Part shown: piece after piece, positions 11,314-23,148 of the stretch
Position numbering within the stretch: the stretch's first letter is position 1
Layout: every line of letters starts with the position of its first letter
Assembly (NCBI GenBank): GCA_030549205.1
Contig: JAUKTV010000002.1
Span: forward strand, 1,488,001-1,552,000
Length of the DNA: 64,000 nucleotides
Origin: Apiosordaria backusii
Taxonomy: Eukaryota > Ascomycota > Sordariomycetes > Sordariales > Lasiosphaeriaceae
Direction: 5' to 3'
Translations under genes and position numbers: made by a program
The notes under the pieces: model-generated
The model's input: the letters and a program-made list of their open reading frames with translations, nothing else
Databases searched by the model: none
What the model was told of the DNA's origin: nothing

Positions 11314-12222
11314 GTTTGGTTGGCGTTTGGAGTTTTTGGTTTGGGATATGGGATTCATGGATGGAGTTTCAGGAGTACAGGATTATTGGATTTGGATTGG
11401 AGGATTTGGGTCATTGGTTGATTGGGTTTGGTTTGGAGGAATTCAGCATCGGAGGATTGGATGGAGGATTGGGTCATTGGTCGACATGGGTTCGGGATTG
11501 GGATTGGGATTGGGATGGGAGGATTCGGATCTTGGGCTCGAATGCCCTTCACGGTAAGGATACACTTCTGCTCTGCTAACTTGTCTTAGGGTTTCTTCCG
11601 CCATTTCTTTTTGGTGTTCTGGGATGGAGGAGTCTGGGATTCGGTCGACAATCGGTTCTTGTTCTCACGGCATTCGGGACTCGTAATCCTGTCTTCGGCA
11701 ACACAATCGGTTTGGGAGGCAATCGGCTGGATCATCACGACAAACTTACGCAAGTGCAACATCCAGGACACCCACCGTCGGGTCGAACGACTATGGAGAA
11801 CAACTTTCGCTTCGGGGGATTCATTCGGCAACAGAACCATAGTGCAAGGATCTTGGGGTTTGTGGCCCTGGGGACTCTTTGGGGTGTTGGGAGGACCGGC
11901 ATGGATCTCTTTCCGCGGCGAGATGCCTTCGACATGCGACTTCGACAGCGACAACCATCAGCGACATTATCTGGTGGTGCCAGCTCGTGATCTGGTTGTG
12001 ATTCTAGGACGGCAGTCGCGGCCGCAGGGGATGTAGCTCAACCTCTACCCTCTGTTGGATTTGCAGCCTGTGGTGATGGGTTTTTGTTGAGTTTTCCCCA
12101 CACCCGCGTCAAGTGGCGCGCCGAATGGACAGGTCCCAAGAGTTAAATGCACGGCAAAACGGTCATTGTACAAGTACTGTATGGATATGGTGGTCATGGG
12201 GTTGGAGTATCTTTTAGATTAT
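11314..12222. other. Intergenic, with GGGATT hexamer tract
   Basis: The region downstream of the Pro/Gln-rich gene is probably 3' UTR and spacer. It is rich in GGATT-like words and has a short perfect GGGATT run near 11,493-11,517. A 141-codon frame at 11,611-12,036 has no recognised motif and I do not call it. Confidence 0.5.
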
Positions 12223-13263
12223 TTACGGGGGGTGTTTGTAATGGAATTCTTTGGGGAGTTTTTTATTTACCTTTTGTGCCTTGCCATGCTGTGATGTGAC
12301 TTGTGAATGTTGATGTGCCTGCCCAGTTGAAGTCCTACTGCCCAAGCCTTTGTCAATGCAGAGTGAAACCGTAGAAATAGTGCAGTGGCCTTCAGGCTTG
12401 AGTTCCACCAACCCGGCATCCTTGAACCCAGTTGCCATCTTGACGGCCGCGTAGAGAGGTGTGACAGGATCATACGTGTTGCTCAAGAACAAAACCGGAA
12501 AGTCAGTCTCAACCTGTTTTTGATTCCTTGTCTACGGATCTATCGACAAAACGGCAATGTCCCACCCATTGCACTCCAGCATCAGTCCCATCCATATATC
12601 AGCAAACTCTGACATCTCCTCATAGTCCAGCAGTCCGCTCTCGGGGACGAGTACCCCACCCCTCGTGGATCAAACCCCAGTAACCCCTGCTCCGGGCCAA
12701 AGATCTTCTGCATCGTCACACCGGAACCGCCAGGGCCGCCGGGGTTGAGTGTCAGTGGTTGTATTGGTTGGAGAGGCTGGCAATAAGACAAGCGCGAGAT
12801 GCACCTCGTTATCCGGCGCGAGCGGAGAAGAGTGATCCATTGCCACGGCGAGCTTTGCGCAGAGAAACCGCTCGTCGACGAATTGGTAGCAGGGGTGCCA
12901 TTTCAGCTCTGGGCTGGGGGTGATCTGTAACGACACACAAAATGTTTAGACACCTGATATCAATAGAGAAAAGCAAAAGGCCCAACTGACTGAGTCCCAT
13001 GGGTTGTTCGGGTCTGGCTCTGGCTCCTTCGCGGCAGCGGTAGGATTGGAGCTCGGAAGCGGCGATTCGAGAACATGGTCTGAGTGCCGGTTGTAATAGC
13101 ACAACAGAGAGTTCCAGCTGTAGTACATGTTGAAAGTTGAATTCAAAAGCAGGAGAACTGTTAACAACATTCTCCATCGCCAGCAGTCGACGCGGCGGCA
13201 GTGATTCTCCTGGGGAAGGGATAGGACCGCTTCCTCTTGGGGGAGGAGTGATTCCTTTTCCAT
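12223..13263 (-). pseudogene. Decayed TAP-type alpha/beta hydrolase (secreted aminopeptidase family)
   Basis: The 5' end is good: ATG at 13263, basic N-terminus, a signal-anchor (MLLTVLLLLNSTFNMYY), then an intron near 12,940-12,985 and a typical early domain (LKWHPCYQFVDERFLCAKLAVAMDH). The oxyanion-region motif LNPGGPGGSG and FDPRGVGYSSP follow, but in another frame, so a frameshift lies near 12,755-12,795. After that the sequence jumps to the family's C-terminal part (LSNTYDPVTPLYAAVKMA, EGHCTIS with the catalytic His). About 280 central residues, including the nucleophile Ser region, are missing. A stop also lies near 12,530. These several independent lesions mark a pseudogene of a roughly 550-residue tripeptidyl-aminopeptidase-like hydrolase. 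Confidence 0.85.
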
Positions 13264-13651
13264 TGTGATACCGTTTGACGTTGCCTGAAAGAATCTAAGA
13301 AATTACTCTGGGTAGTTGTTAAGGGGAGAATTCAACGATTGGTATTAAAGAGCTGAAGTGCGAGAACCGAGATTGACGTAATGAGCCCCGCTCGGAAGCC
13401 ACCGCAGTCATGGTGCAACAAAAGACGGGACAGCGCCTGGCTATTTCCGGAAGTCCGCGGTGCTCCTACAGCCCAGCCTTGTTGGGCAAATGGAAAGGCA
13501 GTGGTGGACAACCATCTTGTATTAGTGGTCGTGATTCATCGCTATAGGGATATCATCAAAAACAAACAACGCTTGCTACATGTGATTTAATATCAGATCA
13601 CCTCCCTCCAAATCAGACCAAACGCCTTCATATCCCTTCCCAAACGTGTTA
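13264..13651. other. Spacer between pseudogene and regulator
   Basis: This 388 bp stretch separates the 5' end of the hydrolase pseudogene from the 3' end of the Zn2Cys6 gene. Nothing else is recognised. Confidence 0.5.
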
Positions 13652-16519
13652 TCAAGCCAAAAACTTGGTTTCACCTTGTTGAAATAGCCAGTCCCGGTTG
13701 GCATCCACCATGAACTCAGTGATATTGAACTCCCCGTGCCCAAGAGGCGCTCCTATCCCGCCATTCCCGCCATTCCCGCCAGCACCCGACACTGGGTGGC
13801 CATGGGGATCAGTTACCATACCAGCTTGTGCCACCGGCAGTCTTGGGACATTGAAGAAGTCAAAGACATCCAAATACTCCAGCTCATTCGTTGCTGGCGG
13901 CCTGGTCTGAATCTCTTGCGCATATCTGTTCTGCCAATCAACGCCTGCCCCTGCATTACTGACACCAACACCGCTTGCACCCGACGCCCCATTCTTCCCA
14001 CCGTTACGGGGCACATGCCGTGGCTGCCGGCTGATCAAAAAGTCGAGATCAAACGCAGTCCGGCGCATATCAGCCAGGATTTTGACAATCTTGGGTGTCT
14101 CACTCCCGCCCTGCCGCGCATTATCGTGATGTTCTTCCAGCACACGAGTCAGAAGCCCACAATAGCGAGTAGCAACAGGCCAGTACCGACCCATTTCGCA
14201 AAGAGTGTCAACGAATGATTGTATCTGAGAGGTATCCAGCTTGTGCTCTACCGTGCTGCCGTGAACAAGCAGAACGCGGGCAGCCACCCACAGCGTAAAA
14301 GCGAACGGTGGCCCAAGCTTGTTGAGCAGGTTATTGCTGACGACAAAGTCGCGAAGGGCAGCAATATTCTCCGCCGCACTGTGACATCGCTGCGACGCGC
14401 TGTAACTTGGGGTAAAGATTGGGGATCGTGTGGTGGGGTAGGCCGCGGATGAGTGCAGGCGGATGACGGCGGTGTGGAAGGTGGCATGCAGCATCACCCA
14501 GCCGCAGTTGAGTGTCTTGATAGAGCTTGGGTTGAACAGCTTGGCCATATTACCATAGTCCCCTGGAAGATTGAACTTCCAGGCTGCCAGCATGGTATCC
14601 AACTCCTTGTAGCGCATTTGCCACTGTTCAACGTCAGCAAGCGCGCTGATGTCGACGGGCTTCCGGAGAAACTTGTGTATCCGGGAGAGGATGGATAGGA
14701 TCTCAATATAATGGCTGAACGCGCCCAAGTTCTCGGGTTGATCTACTTCATACTCGGGTGTATTGCCATTTGCTACGTTTGGTCGACTGTCATCGACACG
14801 AAGCCATCGAGTGTCGACCTTTTGGTTCTTCATCCACAAGTCATCCCGACATGGTAAGGTGCGGTCAACTTCTCGGTCGTCAAGCGCAAAGTCGAAGGCG
14901 GTGGCTATCGTGGCGTATCGGTCAAGCAGGTACACCATCCAGAATAATCGCCGCCTGGATTCTTCCTCAATAAAGTCGCGGGGCTCCGGAAGAATCATGG
15001 CCCGCAAAGTGTAGATGGACTGGTAGTTGGGGGCCACCGAGATGGAATTGCTCTCTACCGCAAGACCTAGTTGGACGACAGCTCGAGTAATGATGGCCAT
15101 GATGTTCCATCCGGGGGGACCATTGCCGCTTCCGCAAAGGTCTAGCGCCAAGATGACCAATGCCTGCAGCGACTTGACAGAGAGGTTCTCCATGCCATAC
15201 AGTATGACGCGGTTCTTGGACGCGGAATGGTATCGCTGGCGAGCCTCGTCAGTCAGCCGTGGATCTGTCGAGTAGCGCAGAGTCGTGGCTACAATGGCAT
15301 GCAGTAAGATCTTGTCCGTCTCGTCCAGTATCGATGGCCCAAAGAGGGCGTCCAAGGTTGTCGTTCGGTGTAGAATTGGGCACCATGTGTTGACATGCTT
15401 GAAGTACAGGTCTACAAGCGCGTATAGCAAGTCATAGGGTGGCAGTTCTTGCTCCTCAGCCATCTGATTGCCCACTGGTGGCGTGGCATGGGCCTGCGGG
15501 GACTGGATCGCGGCTGTAGATGTGGCTGTGGGTGCCGCAGTGTAATACTCTTGTGCCCCAGTACTTGGTCCGCCAGTCGTCGGTAGTTGGGTCCGGGGCG
15601 AGACAATGTTGTTTGACAAACTCTGGAAGGGGTCTGGCAGGGTTGAGGTTGCTGAAAGAGGCCCTTGTATCCCAAGGTCTACAGACGTGGTAGGTCTCTG
15701 GAGGAACAAGGCTGTCTCGGCCTGGGGGGTCCGAATGGTGTCGCTCCGGGCGAATATCGATGGCGGGGCGGCCTCACGGACCTCTCGAGGGGTTCCACGA
15801 TCACTCAGTTGGCTGGTATGGCTTCCCCTGACGCTTGGTGGAGCGTTTTGACGGCCAAAGGTGCCGGCACCACTTCCATGGCCACTTGCTGGGCTCGTGT
15901 TCGAGTTGGAGGTCAAGGCTTGTAGCAGCTCGTCGTGCGCCCTCAACTTCTCCTCCAGTTTGTCCAACCGCTGCTCCAACTCCCGTCCATAGCCGGCGCG
16001 GAGCCCAGGCTTCTTACGCTCCTTGTACTCGCAGGTGGCATGGTTTCGGCTACACCAACCGCATGCCGGTTGAACGCGATCGCATTTCACCTGTCGTGGT
16101 CAGCAATGGCTGGCAGGTACCTTGGTCGGGTCGGAGGGGACGAAAACTCACTTTGCGCTGCTTGCACAACTCGCACCTAGCAAGAAGAAGAAGACAAGAG
16201 GCCAATTAGCATTTTCCTTGACCACGGGCACCCCGAGAAAAGCGCCAACGTCACACAGCGTGCCGAAGCAGAGTTATCGGCAGAGAATTACAGTTACTCA
16301 CGAAACAGATACTGGTCTCTTACGCTTTCCCAGGCGCACGCCCTCGCCCTGGTCGTCGAGGTAATGGTCATCTTCCCCACTCTGGTGGCCTCCGTCATCG
16401 CTATCTGCGGGGTCGGGATGGTGATGGCCATGCGACGAGTACGGCGACGACTGGGCGTGGGAATGCTGGCTGTTGTTGTGTCTACCCGTAGAACTGGAAG
16501 CTTGGACCGGCTGCATCAT
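13652..16519 (-). CDS. Zn2Cys6 transcription factor beside L-rhamnose genes
   Basis: Exons 16519-16302, 16176-16152 and 16090-13652 give 893 residues; the tiny second exon (25 nt) carries the first two Zn-binding Cys. The binuclear cluster is C-x2-C-x6-C-x6-C-x2-C-x6-C at about residues 74-101, preceded by GKRKRP (nuclear signal) and followed by a coiled-coil linker (LEQRLDKLEEKLRAHDELL) that suggests dimers. The fungal_trans middle region starts near 240 (LVDLYFKHVNTWCPILHR) and includes ESRRRLFWMVYLLDRYA. The start is the first ATG after an in-frame stop. It is divergent from LRA2 across 2.16 kb. Regulators are often linked to LRA clusters in fungi (TRC1 in Scheffersomyces; RhaR acts on the same pathway in Aspergillus), so control of these genes is likely but inferred. 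Confidence 0.92.
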
Positions 16520-18341
16520 GGCCAGAGCTTCTTCCCAAAGCCTCGGGCTCAAGCTCAAGCTCAAGCCTCGCCGTCACCGAGTCACCAAGCGCCGGGCGTT
16601 GAGTGGTGACGCTTGCTGCGCGCCGATTGAGTGGATCACAACGCAAGTTGCCGAAACACAACAACGTAGCCACGTCGGGAAAACGCCAAATTCGTGACAA
16701 TTTTCGGGGGTTCGGGTCCTCGGGTGTCAGGGGCGGCAGCAGCACGTGTGATTGAGACAATCAGAGAATATCCAAGACTCCAATTCCAACCTGGAATGGC
16801 CGGGCCTCGAATCAGGTCCACGGGTGTTGGAGAGAGGACTTCTCGGGGTAATGATGGGCAGAGCAGCGAGGCGGGTCGGGAGGTGGAGAGACCCTTTCAC
16901 CGTTTTATTGCAGTTGCATACGAAGTACTGCCTGGTCTGGTATCTTTACCCAGCATGCATTATTACACCCCTGGACCACGTTGCGGTGGTCATCTGGGGG
17001 GAGCTGGGGAGCTGGGGAGCTGAGGTGGGCGGACCATGCTTCTGCTGGATTTCCGGGGTGGGTGGAGTGTGTGGGGAAGGGGAAGCGAGAAATTGTGGGG
17101 GGTGGGGTAGCACAGCAAAGCAGCGTGTCCCAGCGGGCTGTCTTGACACCTCTGTTCTGCAAGAGAGGGTGTTGGGGTGTTGTGCTGTGAGACTCCAACG
17201 CCTTTTAGGGCTGTCATGAAATCAATATCTGCATTGCAGCCCGTCTCATCTCATGTCATCTCATTTTCCTCTTTTTTCGTCTCAAATCTCCTCACCGCTT
17301 TCCGTCTTCAAACACGATTGTAACCACGCGGAGACTTGAGAGCCCGAGTAGGTGGTCAGCCTACGAGAATTGGACAACCACGCACGAGGTGAAGTCGGAA
17401 GGATTCAAGGTTCATTGATTGGGGGCAGTTGACACATCAGATTTCCTTGAACTCCCGCCTCTTCAACACGCTCCAGCAGTTCCTGTTTGCCCTCAAGATT
17501 GTGACAGCCTTGGTCCAGATACCCGGTCCACGTGCCTATCAGCATGACCGGAATGCTACACACAAACCCAATGGAATTACTTGCAGCCGTCTGCAGCGTG
17601 TGTGCACTCGGCGCAACGAGAATGCGGTGAAGACGGCGCGATGCTACCCAAGTCGTTGCGCCTGACGACGCTCACGTCGGTCACATCCAGGTGGTTCGGC
17701 AGACGGACGGGTCAACGAGAGCCCAACGGCAAGCTTGAACCGAACCGCCGCTCTGGGTCCAATGGCGACCACAGACGGTTACTGACCACCGCAGCAGGCC
17801 GCCGCTATCCACAGCATGCCCAGCCAGAGTCAAGCCTCAAGTCCGTGTCCAAGAAACCCGTGGCGTCTTTGCCGCACCCAGGCATATACAGGATCCCCTC
17901 CATGAGCACCTGGTTGGCTTGACGAGGCGGTCCGACATCTTATCGACGGAAGACGCGGGATTCCTTGTTAGTCGCGGCAGCCGTCGACCAAAATGGAATA
18001 ATCCTCCTTGTCCATCACCACTCACCACTCACCATCATGTTTGCTCACGCATATGCCCACTCCACCAGCTGCAGCCCGTCACCCGTCACCCGTCACTCGG
18101 TTGTCCATCACCCGTCCAAACCAACAAACTGTGACGCCCTCGGATAGCCCTAGCGCGAAATGCCCCAATGGCTCTACACAGTGATCCACCAGTCCGCCTC
18201 TGCTCCCTGGCAGCATCCCTCCAGGTGCATGTAAGGTGGGGTTGATGGTGTCTTTGTTCTCGGATCAGAGCTGACGGGCAGCTCCACGTTCCCGGATGCT
18301 CAACTCAGAACAACAAAGCTCCAGAACTATGTCGCCATCGT

Positions 18342-18358
18342 CGGGGCATCACAGCCCG
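18342..18358. promoter_or_regulatory. CGG-N11-CCG candidate Zn2Cys6 site
   Basis: CGG at 18342-18344 and CCG at 18356-18358 are separated by 11 bases, the spacing bound by Gal4-type dimers, about 320 bp upstream of the LRA2 ATG. It is an attractive site for the adjacent regulator, but one match in 2 kb can occur by chance. Confidence 0.35.
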
Positions 18359-18587
18359 ACCGGTTTCACTATTTTCCCAAGTGCTATCTTTGGGAAGACG
18401 TTGTTTGCCCCTTGCCATGCAAGGCCCCACAGGGACTTTCGGGGTCTACGTAGTTGACAGGGCGAGTCGAGAGAAATAAGGGTGCTCTCATCCCCCTTTC
18501 TGTCACCAGGCTCTCATTCTTTGACCTTGATCATCCCCCATGCCAAGCCATTGGACACTAGGCGTTGACGCTAGGCATCGAAACCGC

Positions 18588-18595
18588 ATATAACC
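18588..18595 (+). promoter_or_regulatory. TATA-like element of LRA2
   Basis: CATATAAC lies about 85 bp upstream of the LRA2 start codon. Motif and spacing are the only evidence. Confidence 0.35.
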
Positions 18596-18677
18596 TCTGG
18601 CTAGGACTCCCAGAGGCTTGCTTCTCAACGTTTCGTTCCACCGTTGTTATTCCGTGGACCAAAAAGACGTTGACACC

Positions 18678-20152
18678 ATGGCGACCCTAAAAGCATTTCC
18701 TACCATCAAAAGCATTCGGTCGTTCGTCATTGGCGGTGTAGGCTCAGGTATGTGGAAACCTTGAACGGTCGAGACATAACGGCTTGCTAACCAGAATGCA
18801 GGTGGCGACTATCACAATGTCAAAGGAGGTCACTGGTGAGATGGCTTCTCTCAGGGCCAGCAGCAGTTTCTAACCTCCATCTAGGCTCATAGACAGCCCG
18901 ATTTCTACTCCATGCTCAAGGTGGGAAAAGTATCGTGCATCACGGACGAGTTGGGGCATTAATGTCCTCGGCTCGTTCTTTGTCGAAATTGAGGCCAGCG
19001 ATGGCACAGTTGGCTTTGCAACAGGCTTTGGCGGTATGTCAACACGGCCCCTTTTCCCATGCAAATACTGATGCTTCCAGTACAGGCCCTCCGGCGTGTT
19101 GGCTCGTTCACCAACACTTTGAGCGCTTCTTGATAGGAGCCGACCCCCGCAACACCAATCATCTGTTCGAGCAAATGTACCGGGCGTCCATGTTCTACGG
19201 ACGCAAAGGTCTTCCGGTTGCCGTGATCTCCGTCATTGATCTTGCGTTATGGGATCTCCTTGGCAAGATCCGTGGAGAGCCTGTCTACAAGCTCATCGGT
19301 GGGAACACCAAGGACCGTATCGACTTTTACTGCACCGGCCCAGACCCCCCAGCTGCGAAGGAGATGGGCTTCTGGGGCGCCAAAGTTCCCTTGCCATATT
19401 GCCCCGAAGAGGGCCACACCGGGCTCAAGAAAAACGTCGAGTTCCTCCGTAAGCACCGCGAGTCAGTAGGGCCAGACTTTCCCCTGATGGTCGATTGCTA
19501 CATGTCGCTAAACGTGCCCTACACGATCGAAATTGCCAAAGCCTGCGAGGACCTCAACATCAACTGGTGGGAGGAGTGCCTCAGCCCGGACGACACAGAC
19601 GGCTTCGAACAGATCAAGCGCGCCCATCCCACCATCAAGTTCACCACGGGCGAGCACGAATACTCCCGGTATGGATTCCGCAAGCTCATCGAGGGCAGGA
19701 ATCTCGACATTATCCAACCAGACGTCATGTGGCTTGGTGGCATGACAGAGCTGCTCAAGGTGGCAGCCATGGCGTCGGCCTATGACATCCCGGTGGTCCC
19801 CCACGCGAGCGGGCCGTACAGCTACCACTTTGTTATCAGCCAGCCTAATACCCCTTTTCAGGAGTACCTGGCCAACTCGCCCGACGGGAAAAGCGTGCTG
19901 CCGGTGTTTGGCGATTTGTTTATCGATGAGCCCATCCCCACCAACGGCTTCTTGACGGTTGCGGACCTAGACAAGCCGGGCTTTGGCTTGACGTTGAACC
20001 CTGTTGCGAGGGCCAAGCTCATTCCGAGCACCTATCTGTTGACTATTCCAACTAATCCCCTACCCGCACCGGTGACTGAAGAAAAGAAAGAAGTGAATGG
20101 TGCCAATGGGCACCACGTGGATGGGGAGTTGGCTGCAGAGGCCAAGGCTTAA
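18678..20152 (+). CDS. LRA2: L-rhamnonate dehydratase (enolase superfamily)
   Basis: Exons 18678-18747, 18802-18835, 18885-19033 and 19086-20152 encode 439 residues. It should convert L-rhamnonate to 2-keto-3-deoxy-L-rhamnonate, step three of the oxidative (non-phosphorylated) L-rhamnose route, in the cytosol. Features include the RhamD-type N-terminus (GGDYHNVKGGHWLIDSPIS), the Mg ligands of the enolase superfamily in VDCYMSLNV, WWEECLSPDD and TTGEHEYSRYGF, and the catalytic His in VPHASGPYSYHF. Length matches the family apart from an extra C-terminal tail of about 30 residues rich in Glu, Asn and Ala. The neighbour LRA1 (same strand, 950 bp downstream) catalyses step one, which strongly supports this over other mandelate-racemase-type dehydratases. 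The second exon is only 34 nt. Confidence 0.93.
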
Positions 20153-21103
20153 TTGCTTGCTGCCTTGGACGTATCCCACACCTCAGGCAAACTACATGAT
20201 GGAATGATTGGACAGGAATTTGTCTTCTATTCACTACAAGTTATTCTTACCATCTGGAATATCAGTTCATTTTTACACTACATTGTCTGGCAAGCATGGT
20301 CCTTGACCTTCCTGGGAGCGGCGGTGCTGACGTCATATCTACACTCCCCAAGCCCTTGAAGCTGTCTACACTATTTGTCTCTCCATCATGAAACACAAGC
20401 TGCCAAACAACAAGTGAACCGGGTATTCGGCTCCCTTGATGTTCCCATTCTCTGCCGTGTCTCCAAGTCTGATCGATTATTAAGAGACAATGCGGGGAGG
20501 AGGAGAGCTGTCTGTGCAAGTGGGATCGCCCTCGCTGTATTTAACCCCGAGCGAGGTGGGGTACTCTGTAGAGAAGGTGGATCCACGCTTTGTGACGGGA
20601 CGGATAACCTACCAGGGGCACCTCAGGGGTGACGGTCACCTATCATTCTCTTTTTGGCTTATACCTCGAGAATTACCTACCGTGGTGTGGTGGGTGGGTG
20701 GGTGGCTTACACGTTTTTGAGGAGGTACAGAGATCTAGATGAGACATTTGCTTACCGTTGGAAACGCTGGTGCAGGTGGTGAGGTGAGACATGGTGTTGT
20801 GTGTCCCATGAGGGGATGTTGCATTTGTTGCAATTTACCCCGCGAGCCGCGGACGGGAGAAAAAAATGGGAATGGCAATCACCCCTCCTTGCCTTGCGTG
20901 TCAAGATGGGCAGGTGGGATGGGTGAGGAGAAGGCGTGGGAGGCTCCTTTAGGAGGATGTCGTGTCACGGTGCACAGCTTACCGTTGTCTGCTCCTCCAA
21001 CATCACTACTTCGAGCTCAACAACCGCCATCAACAGCCAGAGCCACATCAACAACAAACCCCCCTTGATCCAAACTCCCTCCCAATCCACTGAAACCATC
21101 ACC
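20153..21103. other. Spacer LRA2-LRA1, LRA1 promoter
   Basis: This 951 bp stretch holds the LRA2 3' end and the LRA1 promoter. The 100 bp before the LRA1 ATG are C/A-rich and T-poor, typical of a fungal leader. No gene or clear regulator site is seen; CCGCGG near 20,837 is not in the CGG-N11-CCG arrangement. Confidence 0.5.
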
Positions 21104-21898
21104 ATGCCCCCCACAAACCTCCTCCTAGGAAAAACAGCCATCATAACTGGCGGCACCACAGGCATAGGCCGCGCCATCACCCTCGCTTTTTTATCTCAGG
21201 GCGCAAACGTAGCAGTAAACCACTTGGATCTCCCCTCCGACGCTGCCCACCTCACCTCTTTGATCTCTGAAGCACCCTCCCTCCCCGGCAAGTTCGCCCA
21301 TGTAAAAGGTGACGTCCGCGACCCAGCCACTGGCCCAGCTCTCGTCTCGTTCGCCCTCTCAGCCTTTGGTGTCTCCCGACTCGATATCTGCGTCTCCAAC
21401 GCCGGCATCTGCACCTTCACCCCCTTTCTCGACATCACCCAGTCCCTGTTCGAGAACACCGTCAGAACAAATCTCGACGGTGCCTTCTACGTTGTCCAAG
21501 CTGCCGCCCGGCAAATGGCGCAGCAGGACCCCCCCGGTGGGAGCATTATTGGGATAAGTAGTATTTCTGCCTTGGTAGGGGGAGCAGAACAAGGGCATTA
21601 CACGCCTACCAAGGCGGGGGTGCTGAGTCTGATGCAGTCGGCGGCGTGCGCGTTGGGGAAGTATGGGATTAGGGCGAATGCGATCTTGCCGGGGACGGTG
21701 AGGACGCAGTTGAATGAGGAGGATTTGAAGGACGAAAAGAAGAGGGAGTATATGGAGGGGAGGATCCCGCTGGGGAGGATTGGGGAGGCGAGGGACGTAG
21801 CGGGGCCGGCTGTTTTTTTGGCTTGCGAGGAGTTGAGTGGGTATGTGACTGGTGCGCAGGTTTTGGTGGATGGGGGGTTGTTTGTTAATTTGCAGTGA
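21104..21898 (+). CDS. LRA1: L-rhamnose-1-dehydrogenase (SDR family)
   Basis: A single exon encodes 264 residues. The enzyme oxidises L-rhamnose to L-rhamnono-lactone with NAD(P), the first step of the oxidative L-rhamnose pathway. The Rossmann nucleotide motif is TGGTTGIG (about 16-23), the structural motif is SNAG, and the catalytic set is Ser in IGISSISALVGG with YTPTK. The C-terminal signature NEEDLKD..R.YMEGRIPLGRIG and the ending VDGGLFVNLQ match what I recall of yeast LRA1/RHA1 closely, so I prefer this over a generic oxoacyl reductase. The ATG at 21104 puts the glycine motif at the usual distance; the frame is open further upstream but lacks family sequence. Codon choice changes from C-ending to G-ending codons around 21,560. 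Confidence 0.9.
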   Translation: MPPTNLLLGKTAIITGGTTGIGRAITLAFLSQGANVAVNHLDLPSDAAHLTSLISEAPSLPGKFAHVKGDVRDPATGPALVSFALSAFGVSRLDICVSNAGICTFTPFLDITQSLFENTVRTNLDGAFYVVQAAARQMAQQDPPGGSIIGISSISALVGGAEQGHYTPTKAGVLSLMQSAACALGKYGIRANAILPGTVRTQLNEEDLKDEKKREYMEGRIPLGRIGEARDVAGPAVFLACEELSGYVTGAQVLVDGGLFVNLQ

Positions 21899-23148
21899 TT
21901 CGATTGCGAGATACTTGAGGGAGAGGTGGTGAATGGTGATGGTGACTGTACCAACGGGAGGAACTCTTGAATGAGTGACAGGTCGTACAGTTTCAGCCCT
22001 GTGTATAGTAGAGTCGTCCAATATATCTTTTTCTTAAGGGTCACCATGTCTGGAAAGCCCCGACAACAATCCGTTCAATTCCATCAACCAACAAGCATGT
22101 AATAGCCAGGATATCATGACGGTGAGGGTTGCTCAGCTCTCGGCCAACTCACATGTCCCGAGGGCACACCGCTCTTGGCTGCCGGTCAACACACCCGGCA
22201 CACGTGGCTGTCGCCAGCAAGCAAATCCACACATGCAAGACGCCCGAAAGAATTGGAATTCCTTTGAATGCGCGCAGTGGGGGTTTGTCCGCTTCCTCCA
22301 ACGAATAATGTTCGTCGAAATGACGCCTGTTAGGCACGAAGTTTTTCTTTCAGTGTTGGAATGCGGGGGATGGTATCCGCTCTCAAGGGGTTCCAGGTTC
22401 CGTCATCGCGACAGGGATGCAGCCAAGCATCCACATCCCTGTCAATTCTGCCGAGGAAAGTAGCGGGTCTGTGCCTGGCGCTGCCCTGGTGTCTTGTCCT
22501 TTCCAGAAGACGCAGTCGGGTCGCATCCATGTGTCGGTCGCGGTCAAGAGGTCAAGTCGCGCGGCCATTAGCCATACCTGTCTGTGTCTGTTGGCCGCGC
22601 TTGGTTACCGCGTATGGTTGGCTGGCATTGCCAACCTCCTCTTGGTGTTTTCTTTCTTATGATACCGGGATTCCTGACAACACCTGTCAATCCACCTTCG
22701 CCATGTGTCTGGCGCATCGTGACAGCATCACTCAAAACTGTCTTGGCTTTGACGGACCGGATCGAAAACCCGGCTAGCGCACTGATAGCGCCGATAGTCT
22801 TTTTGACCGCCCCTGGCCAGCCTCCCAAGACTCCACCTGTCGCTGGGGAGGCACCTGGAGGTTCATCTTCGACAGAGATTATGTGATTACCTTATCGCCT
22901 TCCAGGTTGCCCGTCACCATCAATCCACGAACATCGCTGGAGCCCGCGAAACAACCAATCCTTGCGCTTTTTTGCCGCGCCAGGATAGCTCGCTCCTTGC
23001 GCAGACCACCGCCTCTCTCCCTCCTCTCTCCTGCTCACACCTGCCATCCGAAAGGCGGTAGCGACTATGCTGCTACGAGCATCCGCGTCCCCATTACCAA
23101 CCCACCACCGCCTCTACCATCACCGCCTTCCATCTCCATAGATCTGGA
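21899..23148. other. Intergenic 1.25 kb
   Basis: No gene is supported. LRA3 and LRA4 would complete the rhamnose pathway, but no trace of either is seen here. The last 200 bp are C-rich leader for the gene at 23149. Confidence 0.5.

Larger units (their letters stand above)
16520..18677. other. Divergent promoter region, regulator / LRA2
   Basis: The 2.16 kb between two divergent starts has no supported gene. It includes a Gal4-type half-site pair at 18342, a TATA-like element near 18590, and short repeats of CACTCACCAC and CCGTCAC near 18,020-18,115. Small open frames at 16,694-17,219 and 17,429-18,134 look like chance. Confidence 0.5.

Noticed and set aside
11611..12036. 141-codon plus-strand frame after the Pro/Gln-rich gene
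   Set aside because: No domain, no splice structure and no convincing codon pattern; it lies where a 3' UTR is expected.
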